Positions 47,777 to 57,571 of a DNA stretch of 64,000 nt are shown here, piece by piece (the stretch's first letter is position 1; each line of letters opens with the position of its first letter). The DNA comes from Spirochaetota bacterium. Its GTDB lineage: Bacteria; Spirochaetota; Spirochaetia; Treponematales; Rectinemataceae. The stretch spans positions 152,664-216,663 of the forward strand of contig JAKLFE010000001.1 of NCBI GenBank assembly GCA_022711355.1, in the 5' to 3' direction. A program made the translations under genes and the position numbers. Under the pieces are notes generated by a model that worked only from the letters and a program-made list of their open reading frames with translations, did no database searches and was not told the DNA's origin.

Positions 47777-48118
47777 TCAGCAGGCCAGGATCTCCTTGAT
47801 GAGGAACTCGCGGCCGGAGAGGAGCTCGCGCTCGGTCCCGGCGCAGGCGGGGCAGCCCTCGCGGTGCTCGAGGAGGCGGTAGACCGCGCCGCAGGCCCCG
47901 CAGACGGCGTTGCCCGGCAGGACCTCGATCTCGAGCCTCGTGCCCTCGAGGGAGCCGCCGTCGACGGCGCAGGGCCAGCAGTCCTGGACGTAGGCGGGGA
48001 TCATGGCCGAGAGCTCGCCGATCTGGAGGACGAGCTTCTCGACCTTGCTTATCCCCCGCTCCCTCGCGAAGTCCTCCACGACCTTCGCGACCTCCATGAC
48101 CACGCCCAGCTCATGCAC
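47777..48118 (-). CDS. hypA: Hydrogenase/nickel metallochaperone HypA
   Basis: A 113-residue nickel-binding protein. The N-terminal MHE supplies the nickel-binding amine and H2. The zinc site is formed by C73, C76 (CGAC) and C89, C92 (CPAC). It acts with HypB to insert nickel into hydrogenase or other nickel enzymes. The gene overlaps the end of the oxidoreductase gene by eight bases and is the last gene of hypB-oxidoreductase-hypA. No hydrogenase structural gene is in the window. Extra cysteines C47, C50 and C113 are worth noting. Confidence 0.92.
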   Translation of the reverse strand: MHELGVVMEVAKVVEDFARERGISKVEKLVLQIGELSAMIPAYVQDCWPCAVDGGSLEGTRLEIEVLPGNAVCGACGAVYRLLEHREGCPACAGTERELLSGREFLIKEILAC

Positions 48119-50789
48119 GGAAGGGCCTGGTCAGCTTGCGGCCGACGATCCGCGCCTTGCGCTTGAGGACGTTCTTGACGATGATCGGCTTGAGGTCCCG
48201 GAAGTCCACCCCCGCCTCGTCGTACTTGCGGACGAGCCTGATCGCGTCGAACTTGCAGCGGGTCGCGCACATGCCGCAGCCGACGCACATCGTCTCGTCG
48301 ACCCGGCTCGCGCCGCAGCTCAGGCAGCGCTCGGCCTCTATCCCTATCTGCTCGGGAGTGAAGCCGCCGCGGCCGTCGCGGAACGAGCGGGGCTCGGCCG
48401 GACTCGCGGGGGCCGCGACCTGCCGCGGGAGGCGGTCGAAGCCGGCCAGGTCGACGTCCTCCCGGTCGAGGGCCGCGTAGTCCCGCTTGAGGCGGCCCAT
48501 CACCAGGCTCTGTCCCTTCTGTACGTAGCGGTGGAGGGAGATCGCGCCCTCCTTGCCGGCGGCTATCGCGTCGATAGCGAAGCGCGGCCCGGTGAGGACG
48601 TCGCCGCCGACGAAGAGGTCGGGCTCGGCGGTCTGGCAGCTGAGCCGGTCGGCGACCGGGGCCTTGCCCGGCTTGAGCTCCACCCGGCTCCCCTCGAGGA
48701 GGCCTCCCCACTCGATGGCCTGGCCGATCGAGGAGATCACCCAGTCGGCCTCGACGCGGATCGTAGCGGAGTCGTCGTACTTCGGGGCGAAGCGCCGGTC
48801 CGCGTCGAAGACGGAGAGGCACTTCCGGAACTCGACGGAGCGCGCGCGCCCCTCCTCGGCGAGGATCCGCGCCGGGCCCCAGCCGTTCACGAGGGAGATG
48901 CCCTCCTCCTCGGCCTCGGCGAGCTCGTCGGGCGAGGCCGGCATCTCGGCGCGGCCCTCGAGGCAGTACATGGCGACCGACTCGGCGCCGAGCCGCGAGG
49001 CGGTCCGGGCGACGTCGACGGCCACGTTGCCGCCGCCGATCACGAGGACCTTCCCCCCCAGGCCCGGCGCCTCGCCGAGGTTGACGCGGCGCATGAGCTC
49101 GACCCCCGAGAGGACGCCCTCGGCATCCTCCCCCTCGACGCCGAGGCGGCGGCCCGCCTGGCAGCCGATGGCGAGGTAGAAGCCGCGGAAGCCCCGGGCG
49201 CGGAGCTCGGCCAGGCTCAGGTCCTTCCCGACCTCGACCCCGGTCCGGAACTCGACCCCCAGCTCGCGCAGGACCTCGATCTCGGCCTCGATGACCTCCT
49301 TCTCCAGGCGGAAGGAGGGTATGCCGAGGGTGAGCATCCCGCCCAGCCGCCCCTCCTTCTCGAAGACGGTCACGGGGTAGCCCTCGAGGGCCAGGAAGTA
49401 GGCGCAGGAGAGGCCGGCTGGGCCGGCCCCGACGACGGCGATCTTCTGGCTGTACTCATGCCGCTTCCGGGGGACGTAGCGGCGCTCGGCGTCGAGGTCC
49501 TGGTCGGCGATGAACTTCTTGATGTCGTCGATGGCGACCGGCTCGTCGAGCCCGTTGCGGGTGCAGCCCGCCTCGCAGCGCTTGGAGCAGATGCGGCCGC
49601 AGACGGCGGGGAAGGGATTCTCCCTTTTGATGAGCTCGAGGGCCTCGCTGTACTTTCCCTGGGAGGCGAGCTTGATGTAGCCCTGGATGCCGATGTGGGC
49701 GGGGCACTCGGCCTTGCAGGGGCTCGTGCCGTCGGGCCACGTGACCTCGCGGTTGGTGCGGTAGTCGGGGTTCCAGCGCTCGGCCGTCCACTCGGTGTTC
49801 GAGGGGAGGTCGGGGCTCCGCGGCTTGGGCCGGGGCTTCAGGGAGGGTATCTTCCGGCCGAGCTTGAGGGCGCCGACCGGGCAGTTCTCCACGCAGTCCC
49901 CGCAGGCCATGCATTTCTCGGCGTCCACCGCGGCGAGGTAGTTCGAGCGAACCATGTCGGTGTTGTGGAACATCTCGGCCGTGCGGAGGGAGAGGCAGCC
50001 GCAGCCGCAGCAGTTGCAGATCGCGTGGGTCTTGCCGCCCCCGTCCACGTTCGGGACCTGGTGCATGAGGCCGTTCTCCTCGGCCCGCTGGATGATCCCG
50101 TAGGCCTCCTCGCGCGTTATGCGCCTCCCGCGCCCGGTGCGGATGTAGTACTCGGCCGCGTGCCCCATCTGGATGCACATGTCTTCCTTGAGGTGGCCGC
50201 AGCCCTCGCCCATGATCTCGCGGGTGGAGCGGCAGGAGCAGTTGGAGACGGTGAAGAGCTCGTTCTCCTCGAGGTACTTCGAGATCTCCTCGTAGGAGGC
50301 GCGGCGGGTCTCGCCCATGATCGCCTTCTCGATGGGGATGACCCGCATGAGGCCCTTGCCGACCGGGAAGACGCCCGCGGTCATGGGCCCCCGCACGCGG
50401 CCGTAGGCCTCCATCGCCCTCCCGATCTGGGGGTATTTCTCGACGTTGGAGTACTTGTTGACCATCATCTCCATGATGCCGGGGATCCAGGTGTCGTACC
50501 AATACTTGTCGACCCCGTCCTTCTCGTTGACGAAGCAGACGCCCGCGTCGGCCAGGGCCTCGAGGTCGGCGGCCGCGGAGGCGAGGGGCCTGCCGCAGGC
50601 CGCGGCCACCTCCTCGGCGCTCCTCGGCTCGCGGAAGGCCAGGCCCATGGCGGTCTCGGCCATCTCGTCGGAGACTAGGGGCTCGAGGATCAGGTACTCG
50701 GGGTCGGCCGGGAGGATCTCCCCCTTCTTCCCCCGCTCCTTGCGGCTGATCTTGTTCGCGAGGTCGAGGACCTTCTCCTTCACCGCCAT
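48111..50789 (-). CDS. Fusion oxidoreductase: Fe-S domain, GltD-like FAD/NAD(P) module, ferredoxin tail
   Basis: An 892-residue soluble flavoprotein. Residues about 1-130 are helical. About 155-330 is an Fe-S domain with NCSCRST, CNCCGCGC and CMACGDCVENCP. About 375-465 is a GltD-type bis-4Fe-4S domain (CKAECPAHIGIQGYI; CGRICSKRCEAGC). About 485-800 binds FAD (VVGAGPAGLSCAYFL) and NAD(P) (VIGGGNVAVDVAR), ending in FVGGDVLTGPRFAIDAIAAGKE. The C-terminal CLSCGA and CVGCGMCATRC form a ferredoxin-like end. It should move electrons between NAD(P)H and a partner through several Fe-S clusters. Located between hypB and hypA with overlapping codons, so probably linked to nickel-enzyme maturation or activity. 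Confidence 0.9.
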   Translation of the reverse strand: MAVKEKVLDLANKISRKERGKKGEILPADPEYLILEPLVSDEMAETAMGLAFREPRSAEEVAAACGRPLASAAADLEALADAGVCFVNEKDGVDKYWYDTWIPGIMEMMVNKYSNVEKYPQIGRAMEAYGRVRGPMTAGVFPVGKGLMRVIPIEKAIMGETRRASYEEISKYLEENELFTVSNCSCRSTREIMGEGCGHLKEDMCIQMGHAAEYYIRTGRGRRITREEAYGIIQRAEENGLMHQVPNVDGGGKTHAICNCCGCGCLSLRTAEMFHNTDMVRSNYLAAVDAEKCMACGDCVENCPVGALKLGRKIPSLKPRPKPRSPDLPSNTEWTAERWNPDYRTNREVTWPDGTSPCKAECPAHIGIQGYIKLASQGKYSEALELIKRENPFPAVCGRICSKRCEAGCTRNGLDEPVAIDDIKKFIADQDLDAERRYVPRKRHEYSQKIAVVGAGPAGLSCAYFLALEGYPVTVFEKEGRLGGMLTLGIPSFRLEKEVIEAEIEVLRELGVEFRTGVEVGKDLSLAELRARGFRGFYLAIGCQAGRRLGVEGEDAEGVLSGVELMRRVNLGEAPGLGGKVLVIGGGNVAVDVARTASRLGAESVAMYCLEGRAEMPASPDELAEAEEEGISLVNGWGPARILAEEGRARSVEFRKCLSVFDADRRFAPKYDDSATIRVEADWVISSIGQAIEWGGLLEGSRVELKPGKAPVADRLSCQTAEPDLFVGGDVLTGPRFAIDAIAAGKEGAISLHRYVQKGQSLVMGRLKRDYAALDREDVDLAGFDRLPRQVAAPASPAEPRSFRDGRGGFTPEQIGIEAERCLSCGASRVDETMCVGCGMCATRCKFDAIRLVRKYDEAGVDFRDLKPIIVKNVLKRKARIVGRKLTRPFRA

Positions 50790-51493
50790 CACAGCCTCCC
50801 GCCTTCCTGGCCGCGTCGCCCGGCGGCCAGCTTCCAGCTTCCTATCTCGCCGCGGAGCCAGTCGGCCCACGCGCCCATCCCCTCGCCGGTCTTGGCCGAG
50901 ACGGGGAGCACCCTCGCCCGGGGATTGAGCCGCGCGAGGCGCTCGCGGAAACGCCCCAGGTCGAAGTCGAAGAGCGGGAGCGCGTCGATCTTGTTGACCA
51001 GGACGAGGTCGACGACCTCGAACATATGCGGATACTTGAGGGGCTTGTCGTCGCCCTCGGGCACCGAGAGGATCATCGCGCTCCGCGAGGCTCCCGTGTC
51101 GAAGTCCGCCGTGCAGATGAGGTTGCCGATGTTCTCGAGGATCACGCAGTCGAGGCCCTCGGTCCCCAGGGCCTCGAGGCCGCGCCGGGTCATCTCCGCG
51201 TCGAGGTGGCACATGCCCCCGGTGTGGAGCTGGATGGCCCTGGCCCCGGCCTCGTGGACCGCCCGGGCGTCGACGTCCGAGTCGATGTCGGCCTCGAGGA
51301 CGCCCAGATCGAGCTCGCCGCGCAGGGCCTCGATGGTGCGGAGCAGGGTCGTGGTCTTGCCCGAGCCCGGGGAGGACATGAGGTTGAGGAGGAAGAGCCC
51401 GCGCCGCCCGAGCTCGGCGCGGAGCTCCCCGGCCCGCCGCTCGTTGCCCTCGAACACGCTCTTCTTGATCTCGATGACCTTGAAGCTATCCAT
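50789..51493 (-). CDS. hypB: Hydrogenase nickel incorporation GTPase HypB
   Basis: A 234-residue GTPase. The P-loop is SSPGSGKTT (41-49), the G-domain metal site has C95 and H96 (GGMCHLD) and C127 (NLIC), and base recognition is by NKID. The N-terminal high-affinity CxxCGC nickel motif and His-rich stretch of some HypB proteins are absent, so nickel would bind only in the G-domain site. The ATG at 51493 follows GGGGGTGG. Its TGA overlaps the oxidoreductase ATG by one base. Upstream lies an AT-richer regulatory region. Confidence 0.93.
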   Translation of the reverse strand: MDSFKVIEIKKSVFEGNERRAGELRAELGRRGLFLLNLMSSPGSGKTTTLLRTIEALRGELDLGVLEADIDSDVDARAVHEAGARAIQLHTGGMCHLDAEMTRRGLEALGTEGLDCVILENIGNLICTADFDTGASRSAMILSVPEGDDKPLKYPHMFEVVDLVLVNKIDALPLFDFDLGRFRERLARLNPRARVLPVSAKTGEGMGAWADWLRGEIGSWKLAAGRRGQEGGRL

Positions 51494-51769
51494 GCCACCC
51501 CCGCTGCCGCCCGCCGCTCGCCGAGGCGGGGGGCGTAAACCATGATGCGGTACTCCGACAAGTCTGTCAAATAAACTCGGAGTACATCTAGAAAGCTTTG
51601 CCATTATCAGTATTTTCGCCATTTCTGTCAATTCGATCATTAATACTCGATAATTCAATTGACCGACACTTTTGTCGGTGATAAGCTGGCCCATCTTGCG
51701 GCCCGAGGTGGGAGGCCGGCGCCGGCGCCGCGCCTGCCCAAGCCCCAGGCCAGGGAGGAGCGCTCAACG
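51494..51769. promoter_or_regulatory. AT-rich divergent control region of hypB and the membrane-protein gene
   Basis: This 276-base region has much lower G+C than its surroundings. It holds GTACTCCGA and its complement TCGGAGTAC separated by 18 bases (51550-51585), on the hypB side, and ACCGACA-CTTT-TGTCGGT (51662-51679), on the rightward side. TTGACC at 51659-51664 followed 17 bases later by TAAGCT gives a candidate rightward promoter that contains the second inverted repeat. Confidence 0.6.
51659..51687 (+). promoter_or_regulatory. Candidate promoter with TetR-type operator
   Basis: TTGACC, 17 bases, TAAGCT. The spacer is filled by the inverted repeat ACCGACA/TGTCGGT with a four-base loop, a common layout for TetR-family repression. 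The -10 is weak. Confidence 0.45.
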
Positions 51770-52705
51770 ATGTCCTTCTATCAGGGCCTGAACGGGCCCG
51801 CGATCCTGATGTGGTTCGCCGTCCTCGGCGGCCTCATGCTGCTCAACGAGCTGGCCCGCGCAAGCAAGTGGACGGGGCTCGGCATGTACGTCGTCCTTCC
51901 GGCGATCCTGAGCTTCGCGCTCTGGCCCCGCACGGCCGGACCGGGGACCAGCATGAACGACTGGTTCCACTGGATGAAGGTCTACTCGGCCCTGGCCGGC
52001 TGCGTCGGCTTCTGGGCGATCCGCTACTTCCCCCGGGTCGAGAAAAGCCCCTTCGCCCGCTACTTCCCTCCCCTCATCCTCGCCGTCAACATCCTCGAGG
52101 CCGTCGTGCGGGACTTCCAGTGCCGCGGCCTCGACGGGATCGCGGGAGGCATCCCCACCCTCGGCGGGCCCTGGAACCTCATGAACGGGATCGCCGGCAT
52201 CGTCAACATCATCACCCTGACCGGCTGGATGGGCATCCGCGCCGGCAAGGGCAGGAGCCGCGACATGCTCTGGCCCGACCAGCTCTGGTTCTGGATCGTA
52301 GCCTACGACCTGTGGAACTTCGCCTACACCTACAACTGCCTATCGAGCCACTCCTTCTACTGCGGGCTGGCCCTCCTCCTCTCCTGCACCATACCGGCCT
52401 TCCTCATCAAGAAGGGGGCCTGGCTCCAGCACCGGGCCTCGACCCTCGGCATCTGGTGCATGTTCGCCATGACCTACCCGGCCTTCGTCGACAGCTCGCG
52501 CTTCGCGGTGAAGTCGAGCAACGACCCGGCCGCCCTCTTCCTGGTAAGCCTGGCCTCCTTGGTCTTCAACCTCGGCGTCCTGGGCTACGAGATCCTGGTG
52601 ATCGCCCGGACCGGGCGCAACCCCCTCAAGCAGGAGCTCTACACCCACCTGCGCTCCTACAAGGCCGCCCTCCCCGCCGAGGGCCCCGGGGCGGCGCGGG
52701 GCTGA
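51770..52705 (+). CDS. Polytopic membrane protein, possibly DUF5692 family
   Basis: A 311-residue integral membrane protein with about eight helices. Motifs such as MNDWFHWMKVYSALAGCVGFWAIRYFP, NILEAVVRDFQ, LWNFAYTYNCLSSHSFYCGLALLLSCTIPAF are well conserved looking and rich in Trp and Tyr. From memory it fits the uncharacterised DUF5692 family, but this needs a profile search. The ATG at 51770 follows GGAGGAG. A TetR gene follows 97 bases downstream, and a TetR-like inverted repeat sits in its promoter, so it is probably the repressed target. Confidence 0.75.
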   Translation: MSFYQGLNGPAILMWFAVLGGLMLLNELARASKWTGLGMYVVLPAILSFALWPRTAGPGTSMNDWFHWMKVYSALAGCVGFWAIRYFPRVEKSPFARYFPPLILAVNILEAVVRDFQCRGLDGIAGGIPTLGGPWNLMNGIAGIVNIITLTGWMGIRAGKGRSRDMLWPDQLWFWIVAYDLWNFAYTYNCLSSHSFYCGLALLLSCTIPAFLIKKGAWLQHRASTLGIWCMFAMTYPAFVDSSRFAVKSSNDPAALFLVSLASLVFNLGVLGYEILVIARTGRNPLKQELYTHLRSYKAALPAEGPGAARG

Positions 52706-52767
52706 GGGCATCGGAGCCGGCCGAGGCTCGGCGGCCCCGCGCCCCGATGCCGGGGGCCGCGGGGCCG

Positions 52768-52796
52768 TTGATTCTCCCCGACCCGGGAAGGATAAT
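52768..52796 (+). promoter_or_regulatory. Strong promoter of the tetR gene, leaderless
   Basis: TTGATT and GATAAT are exactly 17 bases apart, and the ATG at 52803 follows the -10 by only six bases (GGCCCC). Transcription should begin at or within a base or two of the start codon. Confidence 0.75.
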
Positions 52797-52802
52797 GGCC
52801 CC

Positions 52803-53396
52803 ATGCCCAAGATCGTGGACTACGACGGCCGCCGCCGCGAGATCGCGGCCAAGGCGACCGCCGTGCTGGCGCGGGACGGCATCCAGGAGGCGAGCCTGGG
52901 CAAGGTCGCCGACGCCTGCGGCCTGGCCCGCAGCACCCTCTACGAGTACTTCAAGAACCTGGGCGAGCTCGTGGACTTCGCCCTCGCCGAGACCTTCTCG
53001 CGGCTGGACGCGGTGGCCGAGGCCATGCTCAACGACGCGAGCCTCGCCCCCATCGACCGCCTCATCTGCCTCATGCAGTATCTCGAGCGCGTGGCGATCA
53101 CGGACAAGGACCGCATGGTCCTGGTCCTCGACTTCCTCCTCCACCCGCGGCGCGAGACTCCCGGCATCGCCTTCAACGTGCAGCAGCGCGTGCGCGACCT
53201 GCGGGAGGAGCTCAAGCTGGTGCTGGACCGGGCCATAGCCGCCGGCGAGCTCAAGCCCATCGACACCGAGTCCATGGCCTTCACCCTCTTCGCCCTGGTG
53301 GAGGCCTCCACCGTGCACGGGGCCCTCTACGACAACATCTCCCTCGAGAAGACGATGCGCGACATCGGCCTCCTGATCGACGGGATCCGCGCCTAA
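52803..53396 (+). CDS. TetR/AcrR-family transcriptional regulator
   Basis: A 197-residue repressor. The N-terminal helix-turn-helix is IAAKATAVLARDGIQEASLGKVADACGLARSTLYEYFKNLGELVDFAL (about 13-60), with the typical STLYEYF. The helical ligand-binding domain follows; its C-terminal segment (SMAFTLFALVEASTVHGALYDNISLEKTMRDI) is typical. It has no adjacent operator of its own in the leaderless promoter, but the inverted repeat upstream of the membrane-protein gene at 51662-51679 is a good candidate site. The ABC exporter genes downstream are the other likely targets. Confidence 0.9.
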   Translation: MPKIVDYDGRRREIAAKATAVLARDGIQEASLGKVADACGLARSTLYEYFKNLGELVDFALAETFSRLDAVAEAMLNDASLAPIDRLICLMQYLERVAITDKDRMVLVLDFLLHPRRETPGIAFNVQQRVRDLREELKLVLDRAIAAGELKPIDTESMAFTLFALVEASTVHGALYDNISLEKTMRDIGLLIDGIRA

Positions 53397-53455
53397 GCGG
53401 CTAGCCCGCCCATCCCTCATTCGGGGGATTCCTCGCCCCGCCGCGCATCGGAGCC

Positions 53456-53484
53456 TTGATCCCGGGCCTCATCCTCGTTACCTT
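53456..53484 (+). promoter_or_regulatory. Candidate promoter of the ABC exporter genes
   Basis: TTGATC and TACCTT are 17 bases apart, with the ATG at 53492 seven bases after the -10 and no ribosome site in between. Confidence 0.45.
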
Positions 53485-53491
53485 CCCTCCT

Positions 53492-54427
53492 ATGGCCGCG
53501 AACGCTATCGAGGTATCCAGGATCTCCAAGACCTACGCGGACGGCACCGCCGCGGTGGAGGACCTCTCCTTCATGGTGCCCGAGGGCTCCTGCTTCGGCT
53601 TCCTGGGGCCCAACGGGGCGGGCAAGACGACGCTCATGAAGGCGCTCTACGGCATGGTGCGCCGCGACCCCAGGCCCGAGACGAGGGTGAGCGTCCTCGG
53701 CTTCGATCCCGCGGCCGACGAGCTCGCGGTCAAGCACCTCTGCGGGGTCGTCCCGCAGGAGGACAACCTCGACGCGGAGGTCGACGTCGGGACCAACCTC
53801 TTCATCTACTCGAAGTTCTACGGGCTGCCGGCCCGGGAGGCCCGGGAGCGCATCGCCGAGCTCCTCGGCTTCATGGAGCTCAAGGAGAAGGCCCGCGCCC
53901 GGGTGAGCGAGCTCTCGGGGGGCATGAAGCGGCGCCTCGTCATAGCCCGGGCCCTCATGAACCGGCCCCGCCTCCTCATCCTCGACGAGCCGACGACGGG
54001 GCTCGATCCCCAGGTGCGGCAGCTCATCTGGGACAAGGTCCGAGGCCTCAAGCGCGAGGGGGTGACGGTCCTCCTGACGACCCACTACATGGAGGAGGCC
54101 TACCAGATCGCCGACTCCATCATCATCATGGACAAGGGCCGGCGCGTCCTCGAGGGCCCGCCCCGGGAGCTCCTCTCGCGGGGCATCGAGGCCTGGGTCC
54201 TCGACGTCCTCGATCCCGACGCCTCGGGCGGGCTCGGCGAGGGCCCCCTCTCGGCGGGGGTCAGGCGGGAGGAGGGCGGCTACAGCCCCCGCTTCTTCTC
54301 CGACCACCCCGAGGCCCTCCGCGAGCTGGCGGCCCGCCTGCCCTCGGGGGCGACCCACCTGCGGCCGACCAACCTGGAGGACCTCTTCCTCCGCTCCACC
54401 GGGAGGAAGCTCAATGACCTGCAGTGA
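53492..54427 (+). CDS. ABC-2 exporter ATP-binding protein
   Basis: A 311-residue ATPase of the NatA/NodI/DrrA type. Walker A GPNGAGKTT is at about 38-46, the signature LSGGMKRR near 142 and Walker B LLILDEPTTGLDP near 160. The C-terminal 90 residues match the domain of NodI-like proteins. Start at 53492 (MAANAIEVSRISK). The permease gene begins 14 bases before its stop, so the two are co-translated. Likely exports a drug, lipid or polysaccharide; the TetR gene upstream suggests inducible efflux. Confidence 0.92.
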   Translation: MAANAIEVSRISKTYADGTAAVEDLSFMVPEGSCFGFLGPNGAGKTTLMKALYGMVRRDPRPETRVSVLGFDPAADELAVKHLCGVVPQEDNLDAEVDVGTNLFIYSKFYGLPAREARERIAELLGFMELKEKARARVSELSGGMKRRLVIARALMNRPRLLILDEPTTGLDPQVRQLIWDKVRGLKREGVTVLLTTHYMEEAYQIADSIIIMDKGRRVLEGPPRELLSRGIEAWVLDVLDPDASGGLGEGPLSAGVRREEGGYSPRFFSDHPEALRELAARLPSGATHLRPTNLEDLFLRSTGRKLNDLQ

Positions 54428-55202
54428 TCGCTGCCCGAGCCTCGCCTCGCGCCTGGGCTCGGTCTGGTACCGCCACTTCCGCACCTACACGAAGGACCTC
54501 GTCTCCAACGGCTTCCCTCCCTTCATGGAGCCGCTGATCTTCCTCGCCGGCATGGGCCTGGGCATGGCCCAGTACGTGCCGGGCCTCGCGGGGATGAGCT
54601 ACCTCCAGTTCCTGGCCTCGGCCCTCGTCATGACGAGCGCCATGTTCACCGCCTCCTTCGAGTGCACCTACGGCACCTTCGTGCGCCTGGAGTTCGACAA
54701 GACCTACGACGGCATGCTCGCGGCCCCCTTGAGCGTCGCCGACGTCATGGTCGGCGAGGCCCTCTGGGCCGGGACCAAGGGAGCCTTCTTCTCCCTCGCC
54801 GTCCTCCTCGTCATCTCGGCCTTCGGCCTGGCGGAGCTCGGCCCGGCCCTCCTCCTGACGCCCGCCGTCGGCTTCCTCACCGGCTTCCTCTTCGGGGCGA
54901 TCGGCCTCCTGGTCACCTCCTTCGTCACGAACATGAACCACTTCAACTTCTTCTTCACGGGCCTCCTGTCGCCCATGTTCATGTTCTGCGGCACGGTCTT
55001 CCCGATCGAGAACCTGCCCGGGCCCCTCCAGGTCCTGGCCGAGATCCTTCCCCTCACCCACCCGGTGCGCCTCGGCCGAGCCGCGGCCCTGGGCTCGGGC
55101 TGGAAGGCCTCCCTCCTCCTCGACCTGGCCTACACGGCCGGGGTCGCGGCCCTCGCCATGTACCTCGCGGCGCGGAGGCTCGAGCGGCGCATCGTCAAGT
55201 GA
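54414..55202 (+). CDS. ABC-2 exporter permease
   Basis: A 262-residue inner-membrane protein with six helices, of the NodJ/ABC-2 type. FNFFFTGLLSPMFMFCGTVFPIENLPGPLQVLAEILPLTHPVRLGRA (about 180-226) is the conserved C-terminal region of NodJ/DrrB-like permeases. It overlaps the ATPase gene by 14 bases. The pair would form a 2+2 exporter. Confidence 0.9.
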   Translation: MTCSDRCPSLASRLGSVWYRHFRTYTKDLVSNGFPPFMEPLIFLAGMGLGMAQYVPGLAGMSYLQFLASALVMTSAMFTASFECTYGTFVRLEFDKTYDGMLAAPLSVADVMVGEALWAGTKGAFFSLAVLLVISAFGLAELGPALLLTPAVGFLTGFLFGAIGLLVTSFVTNMNHFNFFFTGLLSPMFMFCGTVFPIENLPGPLQVLAEILPLTHPVRLGRAAALGSGWKASLLLDLAYTAGVAALAMYLAARRLERRIVK

Positions 55203-55245
55203 GGGGCCCAGGCGGGAGGCGGCTCCCCCCGCCCCGGCTTTCCGC

Positions 55246-55251
55246 TATAGT
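55246..55251 (+). promoter_or_regulatory. -10 element, leaderless start of the phosphoesterase gene
   Basis: TATAGT preceded by GC lies six bases before the ATG at 55258; the spacer AGAGCC gives no ribosome site and no -35 is evident. Confidence 0.5.
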
Positions 55252-55257
55252 AGAGCC

Positions 55258-56343
55258 ATGAAGTTCCCCGAGTTCCTCTCCTTCATGGACCGCCTCGCGG
55301 CCGCGAGCCCGCGGGAGAGGCTGGGGGAGGGAGAGCGGATCCTCGTCCTCTCCGACCTCCACATGGGCAACGGGGGGAGCCGCGACGACCTGCGGCACAA
55401 CCGCGAGCTCCTGGTCTCCTCACTCTCGCGCTACTACCTCGAGCGGGGCTGGAAGCTCGTGCTCAACGGGGACATCGAGGAGCTGTCCAAATTCGAGCTC
55501 CCGGGGATCCGCGAGGCCTGGGGCGAGCTCTACGAGCTCTTCGGCGCCTTCCACGAGCGGGGCCTCCTGCGCAAGATCGTCGGCAACCACGACCTCCGCC
55601 TCGAGCTCGAGCGGGGCTATCCCTGGCCGGTCCTGCCCTCCCTCCTCCTCGAGTGGCGGGAAGGCAGGCGCCTGCTGCTCTTCCACGGCCACCAGGCGAC
55701 GGGCTTCTACCTGAAGTACGACCGCGTCCAGGACTTCCTCCTCCGCTGGCTCGCGCGGCCCCTGGGCATCAGGAACCGGAGCGCCTCGCGCGATCCGCGC
55801 AAGCGCGTCGCCGCGGAGCGGAGGATCTACCGGGCCGCGCGGATGCGGGGCCTGATCGCGGTCGTGGGCCACACGCACAGGCCCCTCTTCGAGTCCCTGG
55901 GCAAGCGGGACAGCCTCCGCTTCGCCATCGAGCGCCTCCTCGACGACTACGCGAGGGCCGAGGAATGGCTGAAGCCCGACATCCGCGAGCTCATCGAGGT
56001 CTACCGCGGCGAGCTCGAGCGGATGCGGCGGAAGGAGGCGCGCCAGGAGCCTTCGCTCAGCAGCTGCGAGCGCGGCGGGCTCCTCGTGCCCTGCTACTTC
56101 AACTCGGGCACGGCGATCGGCAAGCACGGCTACACGGCGCTCGAGCTCGAGGGCTCCTCCATCTCCCTGGTGCTCTGGGCCGGGAGCCCGGCGCGGGACT
56201 ACATCGAAAGGGAGGCCCTCCAGCGCGAGGAGCTCGAGGGCGGCCCCTTCGCGCGCTACGTGCTCAAGCGCGACGGCCTCGGGCGGGTCTTCGACCGCAT
56301 CGAGCTCCTCTCGGGCCCCCTCGGGCCCGAGGCCGCGCGTTAG
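55258..56343 (+). CDS. Calcineurin-like metallophosphoesterase
   Basis: A 361-residue cytosolic enzyme. All five metal motifs are present: SDLHMG (D33, H35), NGDIEE (D72), GNHD (N110, H111), FHGHQ (H143, H145) and VGHTHRP. The DLH-GD-GNHD-GHxH set is shared by LpxH-like, exonuclease SbcD-like and UDP-diacylglucosamine hydrolase-like proteins. Length and the LNGDIEELSKFE segment resemble the LpxH-like/YkuE-type esterases, but the substrate cannot be assigned. It is monocistronic. Confidence 0.88.
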   Translation: MKFPEFLSFMDRLAAASPRERLGEGERILVLSDLHMGNGGSRDDLRHNRELLVSSLSRYYLERGWKLVLNGDIEELSKFELPGIREAWGELYELFGAFHERGLLRKIVGNHDLRLELERGYPWPVLPSLLLEWREGRRLLLFHGHQATGFYLKYDRVQDFLLRWLARPLGIRNRSASRDPRKRVAAERRIYRAARMRGLIAVVGHTHRPLFESLGKRDSLRFAIERLLDDYARAEEWLKPDIRELIEVYRGELERMRRKEARQEPSLSSCERGGLLVPCYFNSGTAIGKHGYTALELEGSSISLVLWAGSPARDYIEREALQREELEGGPFARYVLKRDGLGRVFDRIELLSGPLGPEAAR

Positions 56344-56361
56344 CCGAACCCGATTCCCGCC

Positions 56362-57561
<1,200 letters not shown>

Positions 57562-57571
57562 CCCCGTCTCC

